Positions 34,351 to 43,555 of a DNA stretch of 64,000 nt are shown piece after piece. The position numbers and the translations under genes were made by a program. The notes under the pieces are model-generated. The model was not told where the DNA came from. It did not search any database and saw only the letters and a list, made by a program, of their open reading frames with translations. This DNA comes from Cupriavidus pauculus (GTDB lineage: Bacteria; Pseudomonadota; Gammaproteobacteria; Burkholderiales; Burkholderiaceae): contig NZ_CP033970.1 in assembly GCF_003854935.1 (NCBI RefSeq), positions 868,001-932,000 of the forward strand. Reading direction: 5' to 3'. The stretch's first letter is position 1; each line of letters opens with the position of its first letter.

Positions 34351-35715
34351 ATGACTGCTCCCCTGCTGATCGGGTCCGGCGCCGGATTCTCCGGCGACCG
34401 CACCGATGCCGCCTTGCCCGTGGTGCGCACGCTGATTGCCGCCGGCGGCCCGGCCGCGCTGATCTTCGAGACGCTGGCCGAACGCACGCTGGCGCTGGCG
34501 CAACTGGCGCGCCGCAACAACCCCGAACATGGCTACGAGCCGCTGCTGGACCACCTGATGACGCCGGTGCTGGGCCTGTGCCTGGGCCACGGCATCCCGA
34601 TCATCGGCAATTTCGGCGCCGCCAATCCGCGGGCGGCCGCGCGGCGCATCGTCGCGCTGGCTGCCGAACTGGGGCTGCCACGGCCGCGCGTGGCGGTGGT
34701 GGAGGGCGACGACCTGTCGCACGACGCCGGGCGCGAGTTGCTGCGCGGCATCGTCGGCGACGCGTTTCCGGACGCGCGCTTTGTCTGCGCCAACGCGTAC
34801 ATCGGCGCGCAGGGGATTGCCGATGCGCTGCGCGACGGCGCCCAGGTGGTGGTCTGCGGCCGCGTGGCCGACCCGGCGCTGGCCGTGGGGCCGGCGATGG
34901 CGCACTTCGGCTGGGCCTGGGACGACTGGAACCGGCTGGCCGCCGCCACCATGGCCGGGCACCTGCTGGAATGCGGCGCGCAGGTCAGCGGCGGCTACTT
35001 TGCCGATCCCGGCATGAAGGACGTGCCCGACGTGCACGCGGTGGGCTTCCCGATCGCCCGGCTAGACGCCGACGGTGGCATCGAGATCTTCAAGGCGGCC
35101 GATACCGGCGGCTGCGTCGACCTGCGCACCGTCAAGGAACAACTGCTCTACGAAGTGCACGACCCCTGCGCCTACCTGACGCCCGACGTGGTGGCCGATA
35201 TCGGCGCGGTCAGCGTCGAGCAGGTGGGCCCCGACCGCGTGGCCGTGCGCAACATCCGCGGCCATGCCCGCCCGGCGCAACTGAAGGCCAACCTGTTCCA
35301 CCACGGCGGCTGGTTTGCCGAGGGCGAGATTTCCTATGCCGGCCCCAACGCCGCCGCGCGCGCCCGGCTGGCCGCCGATATCGTGCGCCGGCGCATGCAG
35401 ATGCTGGGCTTCGACGTGGCGATCCGCTTCGACCTGATCGGCGTGCTGAGCGTGTTTGGCGACGATGCCGGGACGATGCTGGCGCAGCCGCAGGCCGGCG
35501 AGGCCGCCGCGCGCGACGTGCGCCTGCGGGCCGCGCTGGCCCACGAGGACCAGGCCGTCGCCCAGGCGCTGCTGCGCGAGGTCAACGCGCTCTATACCTG
35601 CGGCCCGGCCGGCGGCGGGGGCGTGCGCACGGCCATGCGCGCGCGGCTGAACGCCACGTCCTGCCTGGTGCCGCGCGATGCGGTGACCGTCCGCCATGCC
35701 TTTGTCGACGCCTGA
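34351..35715 (+). CDS. AtuA-like protein (DUF1446), main domain
   Basis: Homologue of the large N-terminal domain of AtuA from acyclic-terpene (citronellol/geraniol) utilisation and related acyl-CoA pathways. The 454-residue product starts at ATG 34351 (MTAPLLIGSGAGFSGDR), where conserved sequence begins; an earlier start at 34285 lacks homology. Typical motifs include IIGNFGAANPRAAAR, VVVCGRVADPALAVGPAMAHFGW and GECGAQVSGGYFAD-like sequence. Here the usual C-terminal ferredoxin-like domain is a separate gene 13 bases downstream. The catalytic role of the family is not established. Confidence 0.85.
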   Translation: MTAPLLIGSGAGFSGDRTDAALPVVRTLIAAGGPAALIFETLAERTLALAQLARRNNPEHGYEPLLDHLMTPVLGLCLGHGIPIIGNFGAANPRAAARRIVALAAELGLPRPRVAVVEGDDLSHDAGRELLRGIVGDAFPDARFVCANAYIGAQGIADALRDGAQVVVCGRVADPALAVGPAMAHFGWAWDDWNRLAAATMAGHLLECGAQVSGGYFADPGMKDVPDVHAVGFPIARLDADGGIEIFKAADTGGCVDLRTVKEQLLYEVHDPCAYLTPDVVADIGAVSVEQVGPDRVAVRNIRGHARPAQLKANLFHHGGWFAEGEISYAGPNAAARARLAADIVRRRMQMLGFDVAIRFDLIGVLSVFGDDAGTMLAQPQAGEAAARDVRLRAALAHEDQAVAQALLREVNALYTCGPAGGGGVRTAMRARLNATSCLVPRDAVTVRHAFVDA

Positions 35716-35728
35716 CCCCGGAGCCGCC

Positions 35729-36079
35729 ATGAACACGACCCACACCGTGCCGCTCTACCAGCTTGCCCACGGCCGCACCGGCGACAAGGGCGACCGCTCG
35801 AACATCAGCGTGATTGCCTACGATGCGCGCGACTTCGACCACCTCGTGGCCCACGTTACCGAAGACGCCGTGCGCGCGCTGTTTGCCGCGCGCCGGCCCA
35901 CGGCTGTCAGGCGGTACGTGGTGCCGTCCATCCAGGCCATGAACTTCGTGATCGACGGCGTGCTGGACGGCGGCGTCAACGACGCGCTGAACCTGGACAC
36001 CCACGGCAAGGCACTCGCGTTCCTGCTGCTGGGCCTGCCGATCCCCCTGCCGCCGCGGCTCGCCGGCGGCACTGCATGA
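35729..36079 (+). CDS. AtuA C-terminal ferredoxin-like domain, separate small protein
   Basis: A 116-residue protein containing the signature AHGRTGDKGDRSNISVIAYD, found at the C-terminus of full-length AtuA. It begins at ATG 35729 with CCGGAGCCGCC upstream and lies 13 bases after the DUF1446 gene, so the two probably form one complex that corresponds to a split AtuA. It has no cysteine cluster despite the ferredoxin-like fold name. The downstream Bug-receptor gene follows after 43 bases. Confidence 0.82.
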   Translation: MNTTHTVPLYQLAHGRTGDKGDRSNISVIAYDARDFDHLVAHVTEDAVRALFAARRPTAVRRYVVPSIQAMNFVIDGVLDGGVNDALNLDTHGKALAFLLLGLPIPLPPRLAGGTA

Positions 36080-36122
36080 TTGCCGAGCCGTCCCAATGTC
36101 AAAACGATTCGAGGAGACACAG

Positions 36123-37100
36123 ATGTACGGAATTCGCAGGCCGCTGGCCGTTGCCGCCCTTGCCACGTTCGCGTGCCTGGCCCTGCCCGCGGGCAGCGCC
36201 TGGGCCGAGTTCCCGGACAAGCCGATCCGCTTTGTCGTGCCGTTCGCGGCCGGCAGCGCCACGGACCAGCTTGCCCGGGCCATCGGGCAGGCCGTCACGG
36301 TCGACAGCAAGGCCACTGTCGTGGTCGACAACAAGCCCGGCGCCAATGGCTTCATCGCCGCCACCGACGTCGCCAAGGCCGCGCCGGACGGCTACACGGT
36401 GCTGATCACCACCAACACCACGCACGCCGCCAACGAGCACCTGTTCAAGAAGCTGCCGTACGACCCGGTGAAGGACTACGCGCCGCTGTCCGCGCTGGGC
36501 CGGGGTGGGCAGATCATGGTGGTCAATCCGCAGGTGCCGGCCAAGACCGTCGGGGAATTCATCGCGCTGGCGAAGAAGGAACCGGGCAAGCTCAGCTTCG
36601 GCAGCGGCAGTTCGTCGTCGCGCATCGCCGGCGAGCTGTTCCAGCAGATGGCCCACGTGCAGCTTCTGCACGTGCCGTACAAGAGCAATCCGCTGGCAAT
36701 CACCGACCTGCTGGGCAACCAGATCCAGATGATGATCACCGACACGGCCACCGGCCTGCCGCAGGTGAAAACCGGCAAGCTGCGCGCGCTGGGCGTGTCC
36801 GGCAAGGCGCGCTCGCCGCTGGCGCCCGACGTGCCGACCATCGACGAGGCCGGCGTCAAGGGCTACGAGATGAGCTACTGGTTCGCGGCCTACGCCCCGG
36901 CCGGCACGCCGCCCGCCGTGGTGACCAAGCTGAACCAGATGCTGGTGAAGGCGGCCAGGAGCGAGACGGCGTCGAACTTCTACAAGACCACGGGTACCGA
37001 CATCTTCACCAGCACGCCGGCCGAGCTGGCCAAGTTCCAGTCGCAGGAATCGGACAAGTGGGGCCGCATCATCAAGGCGGCCAATATCCAGCCCGAATAA
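36123..37100 (+). CDS. Bug-family periplasmic solute receptor
   Basis: TctC-like receptor, probably for the substrate of the AtuA-like pathway. I used the ATG at 36123 since GAGGAG lies 7 bases before it and the signal peptide (RRPLAVAALATFACLALPAGSAWA) starts here; an upstream frame adds a polar stretch. The 325-residue product has IRFVVPFAAGSATDQLAR, NKPGANGFIAATDVAKAAPDG and HVPYKSNPLAITDLLGNQIQ. No TctAB genes are adjacent. It is third in the LysR-controlled plus-strand operon, ending in a hairpin. Confidence 0.92.
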   Translation: MYGIRRPLAVAALATFACLALPAGSAWAEFPDKPIRFVVPFAAGSATDQLARAIGQAVTVDSKATVVVDNKPGANGFIAATDVAKAAPDGYTVLITTNTTHAANEHLFKKLPYDPVKDYAPLSALGRGGQIMVVNPQVPAKTVGEFIALAKKEPGKLSFGSGSSSSRIAGELFQQMAHVQLLHVPYKSNPLAITDLLGNQIQMMITDTATGLPQVKTGKLRALGVSGKARSPLAPDVPTIDEAGVKGYEMSYWFAAYAPAGTPPAVVTKLNQMLVKAARSETASNFYKTTGTDIFTSTPAELAKFQSQESDKWGRIIKAANIQPE

Positions 37101-37117
37101 GGCCCGCAGAAACGGGT

Positions 37118-37141
37118 ACGCCCCGGCAGGTGCCGGGGCGT
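37118..37141 (+). terminator. Terminator-like hairpin after the AtuA/Bug operon
   Basis: ACGCCCCGGCA (37118-37128) pairs with TGCCGGGGCGT (37131-37141), an 11-bp stem, followed by TGCTGTTAT. It lies 17 bases after the receptor stop codon. Confidence 0.65.
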
Positions 37142-37298
37142 TGCTGTTATGGCGGGGCGAGCCGGGCGTGAGGCGTCTGCGTCACATGGCCGCGCGCCGG
37201 TCCGGGGCGCCGGACGTGACATTCCCGTGACAGGCCAGCGGCTCGCTGGCGCGTGTTTTCGCCTAGAGTGATCGGAGGAAGCAAGCGGGAGACAGGCC

Positions 37299-38039
37299 AT
37301 GGCACACGGATTTCGCGGGATGTCGCACGGGCGGCGCAGGGTGCTGATCGCGGGCGGCTGGAGCGTGCTGCTGACGGTGCCGGCCGGCCATGCCATGGCC
37401 CAGGGCACGCGCGAGCCGGCGCGGTTGAAGATCGGCGTGGTCGGATCGGGCCGGCTGGGCGGCGCCGTGGGCAGCCTGTTCGTCAAGGCCGGCCATCCGG
37501 TAATGTTCGCGTCGCGCCATCCCGAGGAACTGAAGTCGCTGGCCGATCCGCTGGGCCCGCTGGCCCGCACCGGCACGGTGGCCCAGGCGCTGGCCTTTGC
37601 CGACGTGATCCTGCTGGCCGTGCCCTACAGCGCGGTGCCCGAGGTGGGGCAGCAGCACCGCTGGCAGGGCAAGATCGTGCTCGACGCCACCAACGCCATC
37701 GCGGCGCGCGACGGCGCCATCGTCGACGAGGTCAAGGCCAACGGCATCGGCGCGACGACGGCCAAGTACCTGAAGGGTGCGCGCATTGTCCGCGCGTTCA
37801 ATTTCACGGGCGCGGCGGAATTTACGCGGGAAAGCCACCGCAGCGGGCCGCCGATGGCGGTGCCGCTGGCGGCCGACGATGCCGAGGCGCTGGCCGTGGC
37901 ATCGGCACTGGTGCGGGAGGTGGGATTCGAACCGGTGGTGGTGGGCGGGTTGTCGTCGGCAGACCGGTTCGCGCCGGGCGGCAAGCTGTTCCGCCAGATG
38001 GGTACGGCCGAGGAATTCCGGCGCGCGATGGCGCAGTAG
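37299..38039 (+). CDS. Exported-looking NAD(P)-binding protein (F420-dependent NADP reductase family)
   Basis: The 246-residue protein has a Rossmann fold with GVVGSGRLGGAVG just after an N-terminal export signal, a GNxAE-like family fold (VIVLAVPYSAVPEV-type segment ILLAVPYSAVPEVG) and an Asp-Ala-Thr-Asn motif (VLDATNAI), as in NADP oxidoreductase/F420 family proteins. Unusually the start carries SHGRRRVLIAGGWSVLLTVPAGHAMA, a twin-arginine-like signal with a hydrophobic core and AMA cleavage site. Export folded with its cofactor through Tat would be consistent. No partner genes are obvious. Confidence 0.78.
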   Translation: MAHGFRGMSHGRRRVLIAGGWSVLLTVPAGHAMAQGTREPARLKIGVVGSGRLGGAVGSLFVKAGHPVMFASRHPEELKSLADPLGPLARTGTVAQALAFADVILLAVPYSAVPEVGQQHRWQGKIVLDATNAIAARDGAIVDEVKANGIGATTAKYLKGARIVRAFNFTGAAEFTRESHRSGPPMAVPLAADDAEALAVASALVREVGFEPVVVGGLSSADRFAPGGKLFRQMGTAEEFRRAMAQ

Positions 38040-38044
38040 GCGGC

Positions 38045-38434
38045 CTAGCGGCGGCGCCACTCCATCGCCACCATCGAGGGCGTAAAGCCAAGCTGGCCGA
38101 AGAAGGCCGCCTCCGAGGACCGCGCCGCGCGCAGGACCCACGTGATGTCGGGATCGTTGCCCATCACGTGGCGCAGCAGCGCGCGGCCGATGCCGCGCCG
38201 CCGGTGCTGGGGCGCGACCGCGACCATCGAGATATAGCCGTTGGAGATGTCGTCGCACAGGGCGCGTGCGAAGCCGATGACTTCGCCGTGCTCCACGGCC
38301 ACCGCCACGCGCTGCGAGTTGGCGATGAGCTGGGCAAAGCGCTCGGGATTGCCGACCCGTTGTTCCCAGCCGTTGGCAGCCAGCAGCAGCCGGGCTGCCT
38401 CGATCTCGGCGGGCAACGGATTACGGATTTCCAT
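38045..38434 (-). CDS. GNAT-family N-acetyltransferase
   Basis: A 129-residue Gcn5-related acetyltransferase. The acetyl-CoA binding motif A is VAVAPQHRRRGIGRALLRHVM. The ATG at 38434 has AGGAGGAATTGTCG upstream, a very good ribosome site. Substrate unknown. It is convergent with the exported Rossmann protein gene (5 bases between stops) and divergent from amn across 271 bases. Confidence 0.88.
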   Translation of the reverse strand: MEIRNPLPAEIEAARLLLAANGWEQRVGNPERFAQLIANSQRVAVAVEHGEVIGFARALCDDISNGYISMVAVAPQHRRRGIGRALLRHVMGNDPDITWVLRAARSSEAAFFGQLGFTPSMVAMEWRRR

Positions 38435-38705
38435 CGACAATTCCTCCTGCGTGATTCCGGAGCGCATGCGAGCAGCCCCTCCGGAAGTGGGGGACGCAGA
38501 GCGGCTGCGCCGCGATTCGCGCGATGTATCGCGCTGATTTGTCGCGTATTTCGGCGCAGAGTGTAGCGAAGCGGATGCGGCGGCGTCAAACAACTTTGGC
38601 CGCGGAGTGCGAGCGTCCGCACGCAGCAACGCCCCCGCCAGCGCGCGCCGGCGGCGGGGCCCGATGGCCTGTCGCGGCGCCAAGGCTGGCGGTATGATGG
38701 CTGCC

Positions 38706-40184
38706 ATGGACGCCCCGATCTTCTCTTCCGCACACCCGGCCGACCAGTTGGCCGAATTCAGCGATGCCGATGACGCGCTGGCGCGCATCCGCGAGATCTA
38801 CGACAGCTCCGTGGCGGCGGTGCGCGCGCGCTTCGACGCGTTCGCCCAGGGCAAGCCCCTGCCGTCGGCCGCGCACGCGTGCTATCCGTACCTCGGCATC
38901 TCCGTCAACCTGGAGACGATGGTCACCGACAGCCGCCCGTCGTGGGGCACGGTGGCCTACCCCGGCGTCTACGGCACCACGGTGACCCGGCCGGACCTGT
39001 TGTGCGACTACTACCGCGACCAGATCGAGCGCCTGATGCGCTATCACCGCGTGCCGGTGGTCGTGGGCCTGTCGCGCCGGCCGATCCCGCTGCCGTTCGT
39101 GATCGAGGCGTCGACCACCGACATCAGCTACACGCAGGCCCGCGAGCTGGAAGCGTCGTTCGTGCTGCCCGAACTGAGCCGGATCGACGACTCCATCGCC
39201 AACGGTACCTTCGAGCCCACGCCGGGCGAGGCGTGGCCGCTGTCGCTGTTCTCCGCCGAACGGGTGGACCTGGCGCTGCAGCGGCTGTACCACTACACGG
39301 GCACGGCGCCGCAGCATTTCCAGCGCTTCGTGCTGTTCACGAACTACCAGCGTTACGTCGACGAATTCGTGGCGCTGGGCCGCAGCCTGATGTCGACCGA
39401 TGGCGGCGACGGCTACGTGCGGTTCGTCGAACCGGGCGACGTGGTGCAGGACCTTGGCGGCGTGGAGCCCGAGGACGCCACGCGGCCGCGCGCGCTGCCG
39501 CAGATGCCGGCCTACCACCTGGTGCGCGAGGACGGGCTGGGCGTGACGCTCGTGAACATCGGCGTGGGCCCGTCGAACGCCAAGACCATGACCGACCACC
39601 TGGCCGTGCTGCGGCCGCATTGCTGGCTGATGGTGGGCCACTGCGGCGGCCTGCGCCGGTCCCAGCAACTCGGTGACTACGTGCTGGCGCACGCCTACGT
39701 GCGCGACGACCACGTGCTGGACCACGATCTGCCGCCGTGGGTGCCGGTGCCGCCGATCGCCGAGATCCAGGTGGCGCTGCAGGAGGCCGTGGCGCGCGTC
39801 ACGGGGCTGTCCGGCACCGAGATGAAGACCCGCATGCGCACCGGCACGGTGGTGTCCACCGACGACCGCAACTGGGAACTGAAATCGAAGTCGCTCTACG
39901 CGCGCTTCAACCAGTCGCGCGCCATCGCCATCGACATGGAAAGCGCGGCCGTGGCCGCCAACGGCTTCCGGCTGCGGGTGCCGTACGGCACGCTGCTGTG
40001 CGTGTCCGACAAGCCGCTGCACGGCGAACTGAAGCTGCGCGGCATGGCCAACGCGTTCTATCGCCAGCGCGTCAGCCAGCACATGACGATCGGGCTCGAA
40101 GCAATCCGCATCCTGCGCGAGAACGGCGTCGAGCAGCTTCATTCCCGCAAGCTGCGCAGCTTCGACGAGCCGGCCTTCCGCTGA
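38706..40184 (+). CDS. amn: AMP nucleosidase
   Basis: Hydrolyses AMP to adenine and ribose-5-phosphate, setting adenylate pool levels. The 492 residues carry an N-terminal regulatory domain and a C-terminal nucleoside-phosphorylase-like catalytic domain: VTLVNIGVGPSNAKTMTDHL, MVGHCGGLRRSQQLGDYVLA and AIDMESAAVAANGF (catalytic Glu/Asp region). The start ATG at 38706 has weak ribosome sequence; a GTG/ATG a few codons upstream (38697) is possible. Stand-alone gene. Confidence 0.95.
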   Translation: MDAPIFSSAHPADQLAEFSDADDALARIREIYDSSVAAVRARFDAFAQGKPLPSAAHACYPYLGISVNLETMVTDSRPSWGTVAYPGVYGTTVTRPDLLCDYYRDQIERLMRYHRVPVVVGLSRRPIPLPFVIEASTTDISYTQARELEASFVLPELSRIDDSIANGTFEPTPGEAWPLSLFSAERVDLALQRLYHYTGTAPQHFQRFVLFTNYQRYVDEFVALGRSLMSTDGGDGYVRFVEPGDVVQDLGGVEPEDATRPRALPQMPAYHLVREDGLGVTLVNIGVGPSNAKTMTDHLAVLRPHCWLMVGHCGGLRRSQQLGDYVLAHAYVRDDHVLDHDLPPWVPVPPIAEIQVALQEAVARVTGLSGTEMKTRMRTGTVVSTDDRNWELKSKSLYARFNQSRAIAIDMESAAVAANGFRLRVPYGTLLCVSDKPLHGELKLRGMANAFYRQRVSQHMTIGLEAIRILRENGVEQLHSRKLRSFDEPAFR

Positions 40185-40251
40185 CCCACTGGCGCCACGG
40201 TCCTCGTGGCGTCCCCCCGTCCCCCTATCCCGTCCCCGCCCGCGCGCCCAT

Positions 40252-40278
40252 AAAAAAGCGCGCGGGATTGCCGCGCGC
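40252..40278 (-). terminator. Rho-independent terminator of ompW
   Basis: GCGCGCGG (40258-40265) and CCGCGCGC (40271-40278) form an 8-bp stem. Leftwards it is followed by six T residues. It lies about 80 bases beyond the ompW stop codon, between ompW and the convergent amn. Confidence 0.75.
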
Positions 40279-40360
40279 AGTGAGACGGAAAGGTCGCCGG
40301 TTGGGCGGCCCTTCCTCGAGGAGACAAGTGGAAAGTGCCTGGGCGCTGCCGCGCCAGATC

Positions 40361-41017
40361 TCAGAAGCGGTAGCCGACGCCCGCGCTGAACAGCCACGGA
40401 TCGAGGTTGACCGTGGAGACCTTCACGCCATTCGAGTACACGTTGCTGGAGATCCAGACCTTCTTGGCGTCGACGTTCAGGAACCAGTTCTTGTTGATCT
40501 TGTAGTCCATGCCGATCTGCACCGCTGGGCCCACGCTCCAGCGGTCCAGGCCCAGCGTGCCGCCGGCCAGGTCCACGCCGTAGACGCGCGTGGCGTTCAC
40601 GCCCAGGCCCACGTACGGGCGGAAGGTGCCGTTCGGCAGGAAGTGGTACTGCAGCAGCAGGCTGGGCGGCAGGTGCTTGAAGGAGCCGATCCGGCTGCCG
40701 TCCAGGCTGACGTCCTGCTTCTGCGGGTAGGTCAGCACCAGCTCGGCGGCGATGTGCGGCACGATGAAGTACGTGATGTCGACTTCGGGAATCCATTTGT
40801 TGTTGACGTGGATCCGGTCCGACGCGCCGACACCGCCCACGGGGTCGGACTTGTTGGCCATGTCCAGGTACGTCCCGCGCAGGCGGACCATCCAGTTGCC
40901 CTGGGCGTCGTCGGCGGCGATGGCCGGCGCGGCAAGGGTGCCGATCGTGGCGGCGGCAAGCGCCATGCAGAGCGAGGAAACGAGGGATTTGCGGCGGGGA
41001 GTGTTGGCAGTTGTCAT
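40361..41017 (-). CDS. ompW: OmpW-family outer-membrane protein
   Basis: An eight-stranded outer-membrane barrel for small hydrophobic compounds. The 218-residue product from ATG 41017 has signal peptide SLCMALAAATIGTLAAPAIAA, the OmpW start GNWMVRLRGTYLDM, HLPPSLLLQYHF, FRPYVGLGVN and the terminal aromatic signature (AGVGYRF). Upstream in-frame codons to 41095 give a cysteine-containing stretch without export features and are unlikely. Single-gene unit. Confidence 0.92.
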   Translation of the reverse strand: MTTANTPRRKSLVSSLCMALAAATIGTLAAPAIAADDAQGNWMVRLRGTYLDMANKSDPVGGVGASDRIHVNNKWIPEVDITYFIVPHIAAELVLTYPQKQDVSLDGSRIGSFKHLPPSLLLQYHFLPNGTFRPYVGLGVNATRVYGVDLAGGTLGLDRWSVGPAVQIGMDYKINKNWFLNVDAKKVWISSNVYSNGVKVSTVNLDPWLFSAGVGYRF

Positions 41018-41355
41018 GGTGGTCAAGCACGGGACATCGAAAAAAGTGCGACCAGTGTGTCGTGCGAAAAGGCGCTCAACCTTGACGCAAAACAAGTGAA
41101 CAACAGCCGACAGGAACTCCCTGCCCGCGCGTCGCGTATGCGCGACAGATCATTGTCGGTGCTTGCCAGCGGCCGCCGAAGCTTCTATGGACATGCGGAT
41201 TTATTCGTGGCGCGCGTGGCGCGGCGCCCGTACGCTGTGCGCTCGTGGTCGTGCACCGCGCATGTCGTGGGCGTCCGCCAGGACGTCTTTTAGGGTGTGC
41301 CCTGTGGGGGCAGGGCACACCAGCTTTTCACGCTGGCAGCGCCAGCGTTGCCCGC
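41018..41355. other. Intergenic region between ompW and leuA
   Basis: About 340 bases. The left part should contain the ompW promoter; the right end carries a strong hairpin (41295-41322) just past the leuA stop. No gene is supported on either strand. Confidence 0.4.
41295..41322. terminator. Strong hairpin downstream of leuA
   Basis: GGTGTGCCCTG (41295-41305) pairs perfectly with CAGGGCACACC (41312-41322) around TGGGGG. It lies 34 bases beyond the leuA stop. The T-tract is on the plus-strand side (AGCTTTTC), so orientation as a leuA terminator is not certain. Confidence 0.55.
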
Positions 41356-43050
41356 TCAGGCGGCCCGGGCCTGCTCGCCGCCGCGGGCCTGCAGATGGCG
41401 GTTCACGCCCGACACCATGGCTTTCAGCGATGCGGTGACGATGCTGGCGTCCACGCCGGCACCAAAGCCCGTGGGCGAATCCCCGACCCGCACCTCGACG
41501 TAGCAGGCCGCATTGGCATCGGCGCCCGTGGTCATGGCGTGCTCGTGGTAGTCCATCACGCGCACGGCAATGCCCAGGCCGCGCGAGAACGCGTCGACTG
41601 CCGCGTCGATCGGCCCGTTGCCCTTGCCGCGTACCCGTGCCGGCTGGCCGTCGCGTACCAGTTCCATCTCGATCTCGACGGCGTTGTCGGCCGTGGACAC
41701 CATGCGGTGCGAGACAAATCGCACCGGCGCGTCGACGTCCAGATACTCGCGGCGGAACAGCGCGTAGAGGTCTTCCGCGCTGGCTTCCAGGCCGGTCTCG
41801 TCGGTCATCGCCTGCACGGCGCGGCTGAACTCGATCTGCAGCCGGCGCGGCATGTAGATGCCGTGCACCTGCTCCAGCAGGTACGCCATGCCGCCCTTGC
41901 CGGACTGGCTGTTCACGCGGATCACGGCGTCGTAGCTGCGGCCCACGTCGGCCGGGTCGATCGGCAGGTAGGGCACTTCCCAGATCGCGTCAGGCTTCTG
42001 CTGCGCAAAGCCCTTGCGGATGGCGTCCTGGTGCGAGCCGGAGAACGCCGTGAACACCAGGTCGCCGACGTACGGATGGCGCGGATGCACGGGCAACTGG
42101 TTGCAGTGCTCCACGCACTGGCGCACCGCGTCGATATCAGAGAAATCGAGCTCCGGGTCCACGCCCTGCGTGTAGAGGTTCAGCGCCAGCGTGACCAGGT
42201 CGACGTTGCCGGTGCGCTCGCCGTTGCCGAACAGGCAGCCTTCCACGCGGTCGGCGCCGGCCATCACGGCCAGTTCGGCCGCCGCCACGGCGGTGCCGCG
42301 GTCGTTATGCGGATGCACGGACAGCACGATGTGCTCGCGCCGCGCCAGGCGCCGGTGCATCCATTCGATCTGGTCCGCGAAGACGTTCGGCGTGCTGCAT
42401 TCCACCGTGGTGGGCAGGTTCAGGATCATCGGCCGGGCGGCGTCGGGCTGCCAGACGGCCGACACGGCGTCGGACACTTCCAGGGAGAAATCGAGCTCGG
42501 CCAGGCTGAAGGTCTCGGGCGAATACTCGTACGACCACGCGGTTTCCGGCATGGTGTCGGTCAGCGCGCGAATCAGGCGCGTGCCCGACACGGCCACTTC
42601 CTTGATCTCCTCGCGCGAGGCATTGAAGACGATGCGCCGCCACGCCGGCGCGATGGGGTTGTACAGGTGGACCGTGGCGCGCCGGGCGCCGCGCACCGAT
42701 TCCACGGTCCGGCGGATCAGGTCTTCGCGGGCCTGGGTCAGCACGACGATCGTCACGTCGTCCGGAATGCGGTTTTGCTCGATCAGCATGCGGACGAAAT
42801 CGAAATCGGTCTGCGACGCCGACGGAAAGGCGACCTCGATCTCCTTGAGGCCCACCGCCACCAGTTGCTCGAAGAAGCGCAGCTTGCGGGCGCTGTTCAT
42901 CGGCTCGATCAGGGCCTGGTTACCGTCGCGCAGGTCGGTGCTCATCCAGCGCGGCGCGCGCGTGATCTGGCGCGACGGCCAGGTGCGGTCGGGGATGTCG
43001 ACAACGGTGGCGGGACGGTACTTGGCGGACGGGTTGGGCAACATGGGCAT
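41356..43050 (-). CDS. leuA: 2-isopropylmalate synthase
   Basis: First committed enzyme of leucine biosynthesis: acetyl-CoA plus 2-ketoisovalerate gives 2-isopropylmalate. The 564-residue long form starts at ATG 43050 with AAGGAG upstream. The TIM-barrel domain has [17 protein letters not shown] (metal/substrate) and [20 protein letters not shown] (HxH metal site); [12 protein letters not shown] follows. Residues from about 440 form the regulatory LeuA dimer domain for leucine feedback. It is the only leucine gene here; the other leu genes must lie elsewhere. A leader peptide with Leu codons precedes it. Confidence 0.96.
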   Translation of the reverse strand: MPMLPNPSAKYRPATVVDIPDRTWPSRQITRAPRWMSTDLRDGNQALIEPMNSARKLRFFEQLVAVGLKEIEVAFPSASQTDFDFVRMLIEQNRIPDDVTIVVLTQAREDLIRRTVESVRGARRATVHLYNPIAPAWRRIVFNASREEIKEVAVSGTRLIRALTDTMPETAWSYEYSPETFSLAELDFSLEVSDAVSAVWQPDAARPMILNLPTTVECSTPNVFADQIEWMHRRLARREHIVLSVHPHNDRGTAVAAAELAVMAGADRVEGCLFGNGERTGNVDLVTLALNLYTQGVDPELDFSDIDAVRQCVEHCNQLPVHPRHPYVGDLVFTAFSGSHQDAIRKGFAQQKPDAIWEVPYLPIDPADVGRSYDAVIRVNSQSGKGGMAYLLEQVHGIYMPRRLQIEFSRAVQAMTDETGLEASAEDLYALFRREYLDVDAPVRFVSHRMVSTADNAVEIEMELVRDGQPARVRGKGNGPIDAAVDAFSRGLGIAVRVMDYHEHAMTTGADANAACYVEVRVGDSPTGFGAGVDASIVTASLKAMVSGVNRHLQARGGEQARAA

Positions 43051-43145
43051 GGAAATCTCCTTCCTCGCGGGAAAGTGGCAACGCAAGGCGCCGCGCGCAC
43101 GCGCACGCTTCACGTCGACAAAAAATAGGGAAAAGAGTGGCGAAA

Positions 43146-43183
43146 GGCTGCCGAACTGCCACGCGGCACTAGGCCCGGCAACC
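43146..43183 (-). promoter_or_regulatory. Candidate leuA attenuator hairpin
   Basis: In the leuA leader, GGTTGCCG (complement of 43176-43183) can pair with CGGCAGCC (complement of 43146-43153) with one G-U pair, followed by TTTCGCC. The left arm lies inside the end of the candidate leader peptide frame, downstream of its Leu codons, as an attenuator needs. The U-tract right after it is short; a T6 run follows about 20 bases later. Confidence 0.4.
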
Positions 43184-43318
43184 GATCGGTAGGCTTAGCA
43201 GTAGCGAGGAAGCGCGCAGGGCGCGGCACGACAGCAGGCCCGCGACGCGCACGCGCACGGCGGCACCGATGCGCGGGGCATCAGCGGCGTGGCGGAGGTC
43301 GAGGGAAGTGGCTTGCAT
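43169..43318 (-). CDS. Candidate leucine leader peptide upstream of leuA
   Basis: A 49-codon frame in the leader of leuA, ending 118 bases before its start codon. Codons 39-43 read CTA CTG CTA AGC CTA, giving SSLLLSLP with four Leu codons, three of them CTA, a codon that should be rare in this GC-rich genome. This is the hallmark of a ribosome-stalling attenuation peptide. The start is uncertain: ATG 43318 has no clear Shine-Dalgarno and an internal GTG could be used. The function is inferred from position and codons. Confidence 0.5.
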   Translation of the reverse strand: MQATSLDLRHAADAPRIGAAVRVRVAGLLSCRALRASSLLLSLPIGCRA

Positions 43319-43555
43319 CGTACCGGGTAGAAGGGTCGGCCCGGCCTGGGGGCAGGACGGACGACAAAGCGTAGTGCAAAACGCGCGGACCCGTCAACCG
43401 CCGGCGTATTCCGGGGCGCCCAGCCCTAGCCCGATCGGGGGACCTCCACCCGATATGTGCGCCGCCGCTCAATCATCTGGCCGGTACAGGACCTTGCCTA
43501 TCGCGCCTAGGCTGATAGCACTCGGGACGGGACCGACAATAACGGGGGACAAATC

